DNA of 13,504 nt from Symbiobacteriaceae bacterium (GCA_009783675.1 WRDA01000019.1:1-13504), one strand, 5' to 3'; positions 1 to 7,760 are shown, numbered from the stretch's first letter. Numbers and translations: made by a program. The notes: generated from the letters alone by a model not told the origin.

Positions 1-25
1 GGTTCGAATCCCGTCTACCGCTCCA
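1..25 (+). tRNA. 3' end of a tRNA, probably tRNA-Gly (partial)
   Basis: The window opens inside a tRNA. The T-loop reads GGTTCGAATCC, followed by the 3' half of the acceptor stem (CTACCGC at 15-21), a U at the discriminator position (22) and a genome-encoded CCA (23-25). The U73 discriminator and the ...CCGCTCCA ending fit bacterial tRNA-Gly, whose 5' strand would then read GCGGTAG; tRNA-Thr can also carry U73. The anticodon lies outside the window, so the identity is an inference, but that this is a tRNA 3' end is clear. Confidence 0.85.
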
Positions 26-61
26 ATGCACTCTATGCTACAGTGTGGTGTCATGATATGG

Positions 62-89
62 AGGAGTAGCCCCCGTGGCTGCTCCTTTT
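62..89 (+). terminator. Rho-independent terminator of the tRNA unit
   Basis: AGGAGTAGCC (62-71) pairs with GGCTGCTCCT (77-86), ten pairs with one G-U, across the 5-base loop CCCGT. A short T run follows. It lies 37 bases after the tRNA CCA end and before the promoter of the next gene, so it most likely ends the tRNA transcript. Confidence 0.75.
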
Positions 90-107
90 CATATTTACCT
101 TTTACCA

Positions 108-149
108 GAAGATCCCTCTTCAAGATCCTGCCACAAGATCCTGCCTCAA
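108..149 (+). repeat. 13-bp iterated repeats upstream of the LuxR-regulator promoter
   Basis: AAGATCC starts at 109, 122 and 135, an exact 13-base period. Copies two and three match over 12 bases (CAAGATCCTGCC at 121-132 and 134-145). The following unit starts with CAA at 147 in the same phase. The array ends just before the candidate -35 box at 153. Direct repeats next to a promoter are typical activator or autoregulator sites, and MalT-type proteins bind direct repeats; the assignment to this regulator is inferred. Confidence 0.6.
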
Positions 150-152
150 AAG

Positions 153-181
153 TTGATTATCATACCCCTCTGTTGTATAAT
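153..181 (+). promoter_or_regulatory. Sigma-A type promoter of the LuxR-family regulator
   Basis: A -35 box TTGATT (153-158) is separated by 17 bases from a perfect -10 box TATAAT (176-181). This predicts a transcript start near 188, about 27 bases before the ATG at 215. The promoter also rules out the longer reading frame start at 26, which would lie upstream of it. Confidence 0.75.
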
Positions 182-214
182 ATCCAGAGTGACAACGTAA
201 ATCGGAGTGGTTTT

Positions 215-2800
215 ATGGTGGATTCTCTGACAGAAATAACCCTTGATAACTCACCCCTGACTTCTTTCTATATGCCAAGGCCTCGGGTCGATGAGATTTT
301 GGACCGTGCAACCCGTAGCAAACTGGTTTATGTGATTGCAGGCGCCGGGTATGGGAAAACCCAGGCTGTACATCATTACATTAAGCAGCAGCCCGATGCC
401 GTCGTTCGATGGTTGCAGCTAACCGAAAGCGATAACATGGGTACCCGCTATTGGGAACACCTCGCACATATTACTTCAATCGATAATCCTGATTTGGCCG
501 TTAAACTGCGGGAGTTCGGTTTTCCTGATACCCTCGCACGTTTCAGGCAGTTTGCGCAGATACTCAGAAGCACGGAGCACCGCTCACACAAAACTTTCCT
601 GGTTCTGGACGATTTCCACTTAATTCAATCCAGGCAGGCGCTGACATTCGCAGAACGCTGTGCCTACCTGCAAATACCTGGCGCATGTGTGATTATTATT
701 ACCAGAAAAGAACCGGATATCAATGTGTTGCCACTGCTCTCCAAAGGTAACGTTAGCATTGTCACGGAAGATCAGCTACGTTTTACAGCGGATGAACTCA
801 CAGATTTCATCAGACTCCGCGACATCCCGTTTTCCTTAAGCGATATTCCAAGGTTTTACAGCGCCACGGATGGCTGGGCATTGGCGATCAAACTGTTCTC
901 CCTGGTGTTGGCAAGAATGCCAAAAAACATCGACCATGCCCTGGAAATAATGAAGCAAAATATCTTCAAGCTCTTCGAGATTGAGGCATTTGATAACCTA
1001 CCGGAAAGCATCCGGAAGACAATGGTGCGAATGTCACTTATAGCCGAACTGCCTTTGACTCTGGTGAATATCAACACGAGTGATACCTCATATATAATGA
1101 ATGCAACGCAGTTGGTGTCATTCATGTGGTATGACAGCCTGATTGGTGATTACAGGATTCACCCGCTCTATGTGGAGTTTTTACAAAGTAAGCAGGACCT
1201 CCTGTCCTCCGCAGAAAAAGAAGAGACTTACCGCTGGGCCGCTCAATGGTGCAGCGAGAATAATTTCTATATGGATACGATAAAGTATCTGGCAAAATCA
1301 CGGCAGTATGACCGCATGCTCGATACTATGCTGTCCTATCCATTCAGATTACCTTATGACGCCTGTGAATACCTGATGAGTATCCTGGAAACTATAGATC
1401 CTGATGATAATGACAAGCATTCGCGAAGCGTATTACTACTAGCCAATCTTTTTATGCCGCTTTTAAATATAGGCATGGGCAAATACGATGATGCCCGAGA
1501 TCTCTGCTTTGCCATTATCAACGAATGGGAGAGTTCAGATCTACCAATTTCCTCGTATTTGCTTTATACCGCCTACAGCAATCTCGCCTATATTAATACT
1601 TATACCTGTACAGTAACCCATAATTACGACTTCCCGAAGCATATGAGGAAAGCAGTAGAGTATTATAAAGCATCTACTATTACCCCGGTACAAGTTGAAG
1701 GACCATTTGGGGTTGCTGATATACGCGCTTTTGCATGCTTAGTAGGTGAAACAGCGGACTTGTCAGAATTTGATCTGTTTTTAGAAACTGCAAGAGAAAC
1801 CGCTTCATATATAGCGGAAACATACCATAACATGTATTATGGATACGATGATCTCGTTGCCTGTGAAATCGCATTCTTTAAGAACCAATCGGAAATAGCG
1901 AGAAATTTCGCCCACAGTGCCATTTTTAAGGCGCGGGAAAAGAAGCAGTACAGTATTGAGGCAATGGCAGAGCACATTTTATTGCGAATTGCCATACAGG
2001 AAGGCGATTATTCCCAAGTTAAAGACATCCTGAAGCAGTTTCGTGATCATTTGCTTAACTCCAGCTTCTGGAACCGCCAACTACTTTATGATCTTTATGT
2101 TGGCTTATTCTATATACAGATCGGACTTCCCAGGATGGCACCGTCATGGCTGGAAAACGAAGGTAAAGAAGGTATGTCCGAGATTCGTCTTCCAGCCAGA
2201 GAGTTAATTGTGGGAGCTAAGTACTACATCGCATGTAAGAAATACAAGAATGCCCTGACAATTCTGAGCACTTCCTATCCCAGAGAACCACAGGAACGGT
2301 TCGCATTTGGTGAACTAACTCTTACTCTGCTGGTAGCAGTCGCGAAGCTTAAGACCAGTGACACAACCGGAGCAGTCAGTGAGTTTAACAGAGCATACGA
2401 GCTATCATGCCGAGGCGAGTTTGAGTTACCCTTCATAGAGCTTGGCAGAGAGTTGCATCCTTTGATTGTCGCAGTCACTAAATATACCGGTAACGATATA
2501 CCGGTAGGATGGTTGCGATCTATCGACCGCAAGGCTTCCATATATGCGAAGAAGGCTGCCATCATTTTAAACCTGATTAAGCATGAGAACAACTCCGTCG
2601 TCGCCGCTCAACTGTCAGTCAGAGAAAAGGAGGTACTCAGGGACCTGTACCACGGCCTTTCCCGCGATGAAATCGCAGCCAACCAGTATCTTTCGCGAAA
2701 CACTGTGGACAAAATACTACAATCGGTGTTTCTCAAGCTGGATGCGAAAAACAGTGTGGATGCCCTGCGGATAGCCATAGAAACGAAGTTGATCGAATAA
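215..2800 (+). CDS. MalT/LuxR-type ATP-binding transcriptional regulator (LAL family)
   Basis: An 861-residue signal-transduction ATPase of the large LuxR (MalT-like) regulator class. A Walker A motif AGAGYGKTQ lies at residues 42-50 and a Walker B-like strand LVLDDFH at about 129-135. A long helical middle region is likely to form TPR-like sensor repeats. A C-terminal LuxR helix-turn-helix runs from about 800 to 855 (LSVREKEVL... then LSRNTVDKILQSVFLKL). In this family ATP and inducer binding drive oligomerisation and DNA binding; the inducer here cannot be told. The frame is open from 26, but I chose ATG 215 because GGAG at 204-207 sits 7 bases before it and a good promoter lies at 153-181. 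By eye the gene is more AT-rich than the right half of the window. It appears monocistronic, with a strong hairpin 27 bases after the stop. Confidence 0.93.
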   Translation: MVDSLTEITLDNSPLTSFYMPRPRVDEILDRATRSKLVYVIAGAGYGKTQAVHHYIKQQPDAVVRWLQLTESDNMGTRYWEHLAHITSIDNPDLAVKLREFGFPDTLARFRQFAQILRSTEHRSHKTFLVLDDFHLIQSRQALTFAERCAYLQIPGACVIIITRKEPDINVLPLLSKGNVSIVTEDQLRFTADELTDFIRLRDIPFSLSDIPRFYSATDGWALAIKLFSLVLARMPKNIDHALEIMKQNIFKLFEIEAFDNLPESIRKTMVRMSLIAELPLTLVNINTSDTSYIMNATQLVSFMWYDSLIGDYRIHPLYVEFLQSKQDLLSSAEKEETYRWAAQWCSENNFYMDTIKYLAKSRQYDRMLDTMLSYPFRLPYDACEYLMSILETIDPDDNDKHSRSVLLLANLFMPLLNIGMGKYDDARDLCFAIINEWESSDLPISSYLLYTAYSNLAYINTYTCTVTHNYDFPKHMRKAVEYYKASTITPVQVEGPFGVADIRAFACLVGETADLSEFDLFLETARETASYIAETYHNMYYGYDDLVACEIAFFKNQSEIARNFAHSAIFKAREKKQYSIEAMAEHILLRIAIQEGDYSQVKDILKQFRDHLLNSSFWNRQLLYDLYVGLFYIQIGLPRMAPSWLENEGKEGMSEIRLPARELIVGAKYYIACKKYKNALTILSTSYPREPQERFAFGELTLTLLVAVAKLKTSDTTGAVSEFNRAYELSCRGEFELPFIELGRELHPLIVAVTKYTGNDIPVGWLRSIDRKASIYAKKAAIILNLIKHENNSVVAAQLSVREKEVLRDLYHGLSRDEIAANQYLSRNTVDKILQSVFLKLDAKNSVDALRIAIETKLIE

Positions 2801-2826
2801 TAAATCCCAAAGTTTAGAACTTGGTT

Positions 2827-2862
2827 CAAATCCCCTTCATTAATCGTGAAGGGGATTTGCTT
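2827..2862 (+). terminator. Hairpin terminator after the LuxR-family regulator
   Basis: CAAATCCCCTTCA (2827-2839) pairs perfectly with TGAAGGGGATTTG (2847-2859), 13 bp around a 7-base loop, followed by CTTT. The trailing T run is weak, but the stem strength and its place right after the stop codon suggest transcription termination or mRNA 3'-end protection. Confidence 0.65.
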
Positions 2863-2906
2863 TGGAAACAGGAAATTTTATGCGATAGTGTGTAGTTGAG
2901 TTTTTT

Positions 2907-2915
2907 TGATATAGT
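2907..2915 (+). promoter_or_regulatory. Possible extended -10 promoter for the response regulator gene
   Basis: TGATATAGT matches an extended -10 element (TGnTATAAT with one mismatch), 41 bases before the ATG at 2957. No good -35 box lies at the right distance, so this is tentative. It would fire after the terminator at 2827-2862, which makes an independent promoter in this gap likely. Confidence 0.35.
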
Positions 2916-2956
2916 TAAAATACAGATGCAATTATTAAAGGAATGAGGGGAGTGCA

Positions 2957-3595
2957 ATGGAAACCCAAAGCAGAAGCGAGATATTGATCGTAGACGACGA
3001 TAAAGCTAATCTCATGTATTTGAACAATCTGTTGAGCGATGAATCTACTTTGCATATGGCAAGGGACGGCATGCAGGCATTAAAACTGGTCGATGAGTTT
3101 ACCCCCGACCTGATTCTGCTGGATATTCTCATGCCCGGCATGAACGGATATGAAGTATTATCGGAACTTAAAAAGTCAGAGAGAACCCGCAACATTCCCG
3201 TCATCTTCATAACCGGTCTGGGCACTGATGAGGATCAAATGAGGGGATTGGAGCTGGGAGCGGACGACTATATATTAAAGCCGTTTAACGAAGATATTGT
3301 GCGGTTGCGTATTGGTAACCAATTGAAGGTCATTAACCAGATGCGCACGATGTTCGAAATGCAGCTTGCTGAGAGAAGCATTCGCTCCGATATGCCCTTA
3401 ATCTTTTTTAAATGCCGAAAATGCAAACGCGAGTTTATTAATTTTCAGGAAGCGATAAACTGTGAGGATTCGCACCCGCATCCTGTATCTATCAGAAATG
3501 TGCAATATACGGTAAAACGCTGGCCTTATCAGGTTGAGGTTACATTTAACGACGGTTCAAAAAGGCTGTACAACGCTGTTGACCTGAGTGGTTAA
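2957..3595 (+). CDS. Response regulator receiver with C-terminal zinc-finger-like module
   Basis: This 212-residue protein starts with a CheY-like receiver (about 8-125). The acidic pocket is D13-D15, the phosphoacceptor D56 lies in LLDILMPGMNG, the conserved Thr is T86 and the Lys K108 (KPF). There is no recognisable HTH, GGDEF or kinase output. After a short, probably helical linker (about 112-145), residues 151-173 read FKC-X2-C-X3-F-X5-A-X2-C-X3-H. This is the spacing of a classical C2H2 zinc finger with the first His replaced by Cys (C153, C156, C169, H173; hydrophobic F151, F160, A166). A 35-residue tail with VEVTFNDGS follows and I do not recognise it. Start: ATG 2957 with a GAGGGGAG ribosome site about 5 bases before. 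No kinase gene is adjacent. The desulfoferrodoxin gene begins 62 bases downstream, so co-transcription and a redox-stress role are possible but inferred. Confidence 0.88.
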   Translation: METQSRSEILIVDDDKANLMYLNNLLSDESTLHMARDGMQALKLVDEFTPDLILLDILMPGMNGYEVLSELKKSERTRNIPVIFITGLGTDEDQMRGLELGADDYILKPFNEDIVRLRIGNQLKVINQMRTMFEMQLAERSIRSDMPLIFFKCRKCKREFINFQEAINCEDSHPHPVSIRNVQYTVKRWPYQVEVTFNDGSKRLYNAVDLSG

Positions 3596-3596
3596 A

Positions 3597-3640
3597 CAAT
3601 GATATACTCCGCAGTGGAGGCAGATGGATGCCCATCATTG
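3597..3640 (+). repeat. Inverted repeat before the desulfoferrodoxin gene
   Basis: CAATGAT (3597-3603) is the exact reverse complement of ATCATTG (3634-3640), and a smaller GATGG/CCATC pair is nested inside. It begins right after the response regulator stop and ends just before the desulfoferrodoxin ribosome site. It could be an operator or an mRNA structure that influences translation; nothing in the sequence decides between these. Confidence 0.35.
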
Positions 3641-3657
3641 AACAGGAGGAACAACCG

Positions 3658-4041
3658 ATGAAAGGAACACAGAAATTTTTCAAATGCGATCATTGTGGCA
3701 ATATTGTGGGTCTGATTGAAATGAAAGGCGCCCCTCTGGTCTGTTGTAATGAACATATGAAAGAGCTTATCCCCAATACCACAGAGGCCAGTACAGAGAA
3801 GCATCTGCCGGAAATAAGCGTGAATGGAGATACCCTGACTGTCCAGATTGGCTGCACGGCACATCCCATGGAACCCGAGCACCACATCCTCTTCGTTTAT
3901 GTCGAATCCATCCACGGAGGTCAGCGTAAAGCTCTTCAACTAGGCTCTGAACCAAAAATGTCTTTTGGTTTCTGCGACGATGAACCCCTGGCTGTCTATG
4001 CTTACTGTAACCTGCATGGGCTATGGAAGACAGAGGTCTAA
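3658..4041 (+). CDS. dfx: Desulfoferrodoxin (superoxide reductase, two-iron type)
   Basis: Desulfoferrodoxin reduces superoxide to hydrogen peroxide in the cytoplasm of anaerobes without making oxygen, taking electrons usually from rubredoxin. The 127-residue protein has both iron sites. The N-terminal desulforedoxin-like Fe(Cys)4 centre is C10, C13, C29 and C30. The catalytic centre II ligands are H49, H69, H75, H120 and C117, the last two in YCNLHG. The conserved E47-K48 pair beside the active site is also present, so the enzyme looks fully functional. I chose ATG 3658 because AGGAGG at 3644-3649 sits 8 bases upstream and the protein then begins like the family. An in-frame ATG at 3628, also preceded by GGAGG, would add ten residues and cannot be fully excluded. 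A terminator follows at 4106-4133. Confidence 0.95.
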   Translation: MKGTQKFFKCDHCGNIVGLIEMKGAPLVCCNEHMKELIPNTTEASTEKHLPEISVNGDTLTVQIGCTAHPMEPEHHILFVYVESIHGGQRKALQLGSEPKMSFGFCDDEPLAVYAYCNLHGLWKTEV

Positions 4042-4105
4042 GTACATAGCGTTGATAGCCGCACATGTCTATCATTCGTCAGGGTGAATGTATGGGGCGT
4101 CTCTT

Positions 4106-4133
4106 AACTGCCTCCCAGAGGGGGCAGTTTTTT
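4106..4133 (+). terminator. Rho-independent terminator after desulfoferrodoxin
   Basis: AACTGCCTCC (4106-4115) pairs with GGGGGCAGTT (4120-4129) around the loop CAGA, with one G-U pair, and the transcript continues into a run of T residues. This is a textbook intrinsic terminator separating the desulfoferrodoxin unit from the peptidase operon. Between it and the next gene (4134-4249) I found AT-rich hexamers such as TATACT at 4203 but no convincing -35/-10 pair. Confidence 0.88.
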
Positions 4134-4249
4134 GCACGACGATTGCCGTATCTGTCATATACAGGAGAGCACACTGCAGGAATCAGCATAACCGCGCAGA
4201 AATATACTTGCATGATAGATATTACGATTTCTGAAAGGAGTGTTATATC

Positions 4250-6238
4250 TTGTCTGCAGGAAAGCTGCTTCCCTTTACCATCGATGATCTGCCAGAGCTG
4301 AAAGGCGCGGGAAATCCGATTCTTTCTCCGGATGGTCAGCGTCTGGTCTACGTTGTATCCGAAATGCTGCTTAAGGACAATGGTTATCGTTCCTCCCTCT
4401 GGATATATGAGGAAGGAAGCTCTCGACGCCTGACCAATGCTCTGAAACCAGCCACCAGGGATATTTCCCCGGTCTGGTCGCCCTCTGGTGAGATGATCGC
4501 CTTTCTCTCCAACCGCAGTGGAACGAATCAGGTATGGTTGCTCCATCTCACTGGTGGTGAGGCAATCCAGATTACCAAAGCTCCCAAAGATGTCAGCTCC
4601 TTTGCCTGGATGCCTAATAGCAAGCAAATCTGCTATCTTGCCAAAGCCGAAGAGAAAGAAGAAGACGCACCAGTCGAACCTAAACAACGAGATGGCAGCA
4701 CCGCCAGGCATATCACCAGACTACGCTATAAATTTAACGGTCTGGGTTATCTGGACACATTGTTTTCTCAGCTGTATCTAGTCGATATTCACAGCTTAGA
4801 ATCCACCCAGCTGACCCTGGGAGCCGAAGATGCGGCTGCTCCGGTTGTGTCTCCTGATGGTGGAAAAGTACTCTTTCTGGTGCGCCGTGGCCCGGAGACA
4901 TACCTGGAACGAGACTTGTGGTTGCTGGATATTGCCAGTGGCGAACAGAGGAACCTAACCGGCGGCACTGCTCAAATCCAATCTTTCTCCTGGAAAGCTG
5001 ACAGTCGTAACATCATCTACACCGGGCATCACAAGGAAAGGCTCCCCGGTGCTTATCCAGAGATTCGTGAGATGGATACTGTTACCGGTGAACATAAACT
5101 ACTGGTCAGGGATTTTACAGGCTACCCCTCACCATTGCCAGGAGCGGATGTGCGTTACGATGGCGGCAACTCAGACCCTGTCCTCTCCGCCTGTGGTAAG
5201 TATCTTCTCTTTATCGGCTCGGAGGGTGGAAACTCTTATCTGTATGTGTATAATCTCTGGGAAGATAAACTGGACCACTTCTTTGGCGAAGGACAGCAGG
5301 TGGTCACCAGCTTCTCCCTGGCCAACGGCTATGTCGCCTGTCACCTTTCTGCTCCCGACAGCATAGGCGATATCTGGCTTGGCTGCCCGCAGGAAAACTC
5401 CGCCATGAAGCAAATAACCTATATCAACCAAGAGCTCTTCGCTGACCGTTGGTTCGCCAGGCCGGAACCAGTCAGTTTTACTCATCCGGACGGCTGTCAA
5501 CTGGAAGGCTGGCTGATGAAACCCTATGGGTACCAGGAAGGATCTCAGTACCCTCTCGTGATGGAGATTCATGGCGGTCCTAACTCCACTTATGGCAACA
5601 CTTTCTTTCATGAGTTCCAGGTCCTGGCTGGGATGGGTTATGGGGTACTCTATACCAATCCCCGGGGATCTCTGGGCTATGGCGAGGACTTCGCCACAGT
5701 CATCGTAGGTGATTGGTGCGGCATAGATGCCAGGGATCTGCAGTTCATGGCCGAGGAAGCTGCCAGGATCCCCTGGGTGGACCAGACAAAGATGGGAGTT
5801 ACCGGAGGCAGCCAGGGAGGATACTTCACCAACTGGCTGGTGAGTCACTGTGATCTCTTCGCCGCCGCTGTCACCCAACGCAGCATGTCTAACCTCTACA
5901 CCAAGTATGGCACCGCGGACAATGGTTGGAACGGAGACAAGTACGGTATGGGCGGTGCAGACCTCTGGGATAACGAGGAGCTGTTGATGTCCCGCTCTCC
6001 CATTCGCTACGCTGACAAGGTTAAGACTCCCATCCTGTTCATCCACAGTGATATGGATTTTCGCTGTCCTTTAGAACAAGCCGAACAGTTCTATGTGGCG
6101 ATCAAGAGGCTGGGGACTCCTGCGGAGATGGTTCTCTTCTCCGGAGAAAACCATGAACTCTCACGTGCGGGGAAACCGGCAAATCGCCTCACCCGCCTGG
6201 ATTATCTGACCGGCTGGTTCAAGCGTTATCTGGGATAA
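4250..6238 (+). CDS. S9-family serine peptidase (prolyl oligopeptidase / acylaminoacyl-peptidase type)
   Basis: A 662-residue peptidase of the prolyl oligopeptidase clan, expected to cleave short peptides. Roughly the first 400 residues form a WD40/TolB-like beta-propeller, seen in repeated SPDG, SPSGEMIAF and SWKADS strands. The rest is an alpha/beta hydrolase. The likely catalytic triad is S521 (in GGSQGGY), D603 (in HSDMDFRCP) and H635 (in GENHELS). There is no signal peptide, so it is probably cytoplasmic and serves peptide turnover. The start is TTG 4250: AAAGGAG at 4234-4240 lies 9 bases upstream and the N-terminus then fits the family (LPELKGAGNPILSPDG). It is the first gene of a probable operon with the phosphoesterase 36 bases downstream and the OsmC-like gene. 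Confidence 0.93.
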   Translation: MSAGKLLPFTIDDLPELKGAGNPILSPDGQRLVYVVSEMLLKDNGYRSSLWIYEEGSSRRLTNALKPATRDISPVWSPSGEMIAFLSNRSGTNQVWLLHLTGGEAIQITKAPKDVSSFAWMPNSKQICYLAKAEEKEEDAPVEPKQRDGSTARHITRLRYKFNGLGYLDTLFSQLYLVDIHSLESTQLTLGAEDAAAPVVSPDGGKVLFLVRRGPETYLERDLWLLDIASGEQRNLTGGTAQIQSFSWKADSRNIIYTGHHKERLPGAYPEIREMDTVTGEHKLLVRDFTGYPSPLPGADVRYDGGNSDPVLSACGKYLLFIGSEGGNSYLYVYNLWEDKLDHFFGEGQQVVTSFSLANGYVACHLSAPDSIGDIWLGCPQENSAMKQITYINQELFADRWFARPEPVSFTHPDGCQLEGWLMKPYGYQEGSQYPLVMEIHGGPNSTYGNTFFHEFQVLAGMGYGVLYTNPRGSLGYGEDFATVIVGDWCGIDARDLQFMAEEAARIPWVDQTKMGVTGGSQGGYFTNWLVSHCDLFAAAVTQRSMSNLYTKYGTADNGWNGDKYGMGGADLWDNEELLMSRSPIRYADKVKTPILFIHSDMDFRCPLEQAEQFYVAIKRLGTPAEMVLFSGENHELSRAGKPANRLTRLDYLTGWFKRYLG

Positions 6239-6274
6239 AATGGAATTTACCGGATAGAAAGGTGGTAGCTCTTC

Positions 6275-7753
6275 GTGATCATCGACCCTAAATCCCAGCG
6301 TTACCTGGATTTGATTCTACTGCACTCCAATGACATGCATGGCAACTTCTTGGCCGAGGGTACCGATGAAAACCTCATCGGTGGCATCTCCATGCTCTCA
6401 GGTTATGTTTCCGCCGTCAGAGCCGAAAACCCCCATGCTCTTTACTGTATCGCCGGGGATATGCTTCAGGGTTCCCTGATTGACACCGAGTTCAAGGGTA
6501 TCTCGACCATCGAGATCATGAACATGCTAAACCCTGATGTCGTCGCTTTAGGCAACCACGAAATCGACTACGGGCTCTCCCACCTTCTCTTTTTGGAGCG
6601 CTGCGCCAAGTTTCCCATCGTCAACTGCAATATGTTCATCAAGAATCCCTACACCAGAATATTCGAGTCCCACAAAATTATCATCGTTAACGAGATGCGG
6701 GTTTTGTTCATCGGCATTATTACTTCCGAAGTGATGAGCAGTATTCGCATGGATAATCTGCTTGGCAGCCTGGTGGATGTGGAGGAAGCCGCCCGTGAAG
6801 TGGGCCGCATCTGCAACGCGTATAACGATATCGACATCGACTTCACCGTCCTGCTGACCCATATCGGCTTCGATGAGGACTGCAAGCTGGCGGCTCTGCT
6901 GGACCCCGAGTGGGGGGTTGATGTAATCATCGGCGGTCATTCCCATACTATTTTAGACCATCCAGAGAAAGTCAACGACATCCTCATCGTCCAGGCCGGG
7001 GTAGGCACGACACAGATCGGTCGCTTCGACATCGTGGTGGATACCGATACCAACTCCGTACACAGCTACCAATGGCAGCTGGTGCCCATCGATGCGGAGC
7101 ATTGTCCCAGGGATCTGCAGTTGGAAGAAGCCATCATGCGCTATAAAGAGCAAACCGACGCTAAGTATGACCGCACCCTTTGCCGTTTTGCCCGCGTGAT
7201 GACTCATCCCACCCGTTATCGTGAGACCGAGCTCGGGAACCTCTTTGCCGACGCGTTGCAGGAATCCTTCGGCGTTGATGTCATGCTGATGGGATCCGGC
7301 TCCATTCGCAAGAAGGCTCTTGGCCCGGTGGTATCTTATGGCGCTCTCAAAGAGATCATGCCTTTTGACGATCGTGCCTTAATGATCAGGGTGACCGGCG
7401 CCCAGTTTAAGCATATGATGGCTTACATGCTCCGGGATGATCTTCTGGTCAGCGAGAACGGCGAGTTCTATCAGGTTTCCGATGGAGTTCAGATCGAGTA
7501 TGACCGGGCTACGCGGAGTTTCATCTCTTTCAACCTCCACGATGAGCCTGTCCGGGACGATCAGGTTCTCAGCATCGGTTTACAGGAGTATCACTATAAG
7601 AATTTCGACTCTTTTTTCAACCTGCCTCTCAGTGAAACTGTTTCCGGTAAAGGCACGGTCTTAACCACCTCGGTACTAGATATTCTGGATGAACACTTCT
7701 CCCAGGCCCATCTGCCCCGCGTCGAAGTCGAGGGGAGAATAGTCATAAAGTAA
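6275..7753 (+). CDS. Cytoplasmic 5'-nucleotidase / UshA-type metallophosphoesterase
   Basis: A 492-residue member of the 5'-nucleotidase/2',3'-cyclic phosphodiesterase family. The N-terminal dinuclear metallophosphatase domain shows NDMHG (19-23), GD at 61-62, GNHE (93-96), TH at 195-196 and GGHSH (220-224). The C-terminal nucleotide-binding domain has the ELGNLFADAL and GSGSIRK signatures and the DGVQIEYD segment near the end. Expected substrates are nucleoside monophosphates or related phosphate esters; which one cannot be read from sequence. Most UshA relatives are exported, but here the N-terminus (MIIDPKSQRYLDLILLHSND) has no signal peptide, so it should act in the cytoplasm. The start is GTG 6275, with AAAGGTGG at 6258-6265 nine bases before. 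It lies between the S9 peptidase and the OsmC-like gene, all co-oriented with short gaps. Confidence 0.92.
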   Translation: MIIDPKSQRYLDLILLHSNDMHGNFLAEGTDENLIGGISMLSGYVSAVRAENPHALYCIAGDMLQGSLIDTEFKGISTIEIMNMLNPDVVALGNHEIDYGLSHLLFLERCAKFPIVNCNMFIKNPYTRIFESHKIIIVNEMRVLFIGIITSEVMSSIRMDNLLGSLVDVEEAAREVGRICNAYNDIDIDFTVLLTHIGFDEDCKLAALLDPEWGVDVIIGGHSHTILDHPEKVNDILIVQAGVGTTQIGRFDIVVDTDTNSVHSYQWQLVPIDAEHCPRDLQLEEAIMRYKEQTDAKYDRTLCRFARVMTHPTRYRETELGNLFADALQESFGVDVMLMGSGSIRKKALGPVVSYGALKEIMPFDDRALMIRVTGAQFKHMMAYMLRDDLLVSENGEFYQVSDGVQIEYDRATRSFISFNLHDEPVRDDQVLSIGLQEYHYKNFDSFFNLPLSETVSGKGTVLTTSVLDILDEHFSQAHLPRVEVEGRIVIK

Positions 7754-7760
7754 GGTAGAA

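Noticed and set aside
26..214. N-terminal extension of the LuxR-type regulator from ATG 26
   Set aside because: It would start directly after the tRNA CCA, run through the terminator hairpin and lie upstream of the promoter at 153-181. The peptide is not family-like.
3628..3657. Use of ATG 3628 as the desulfoferrodoxin start
   Set aside because: It is preceded by GGAGG and so is possible, but ATG 3658 has the better AGGAGG site and gives the family-like N-terminus and canonical residue numbering.
4079..4711. 210-codon minus-strand frame spanning the dfx terminator and the peptidase start
   Set aside because: It runs antisense through a terminator and a clear coding region and has no recognisable motifs.
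5171..6046. Long open frame on the minus strand opposite the S9 peptidase
   Set aside because: Its translation resembles no family I know, it has no ribosome site, and the plus-strand peptidase with its catalytic triad fully explains the region.
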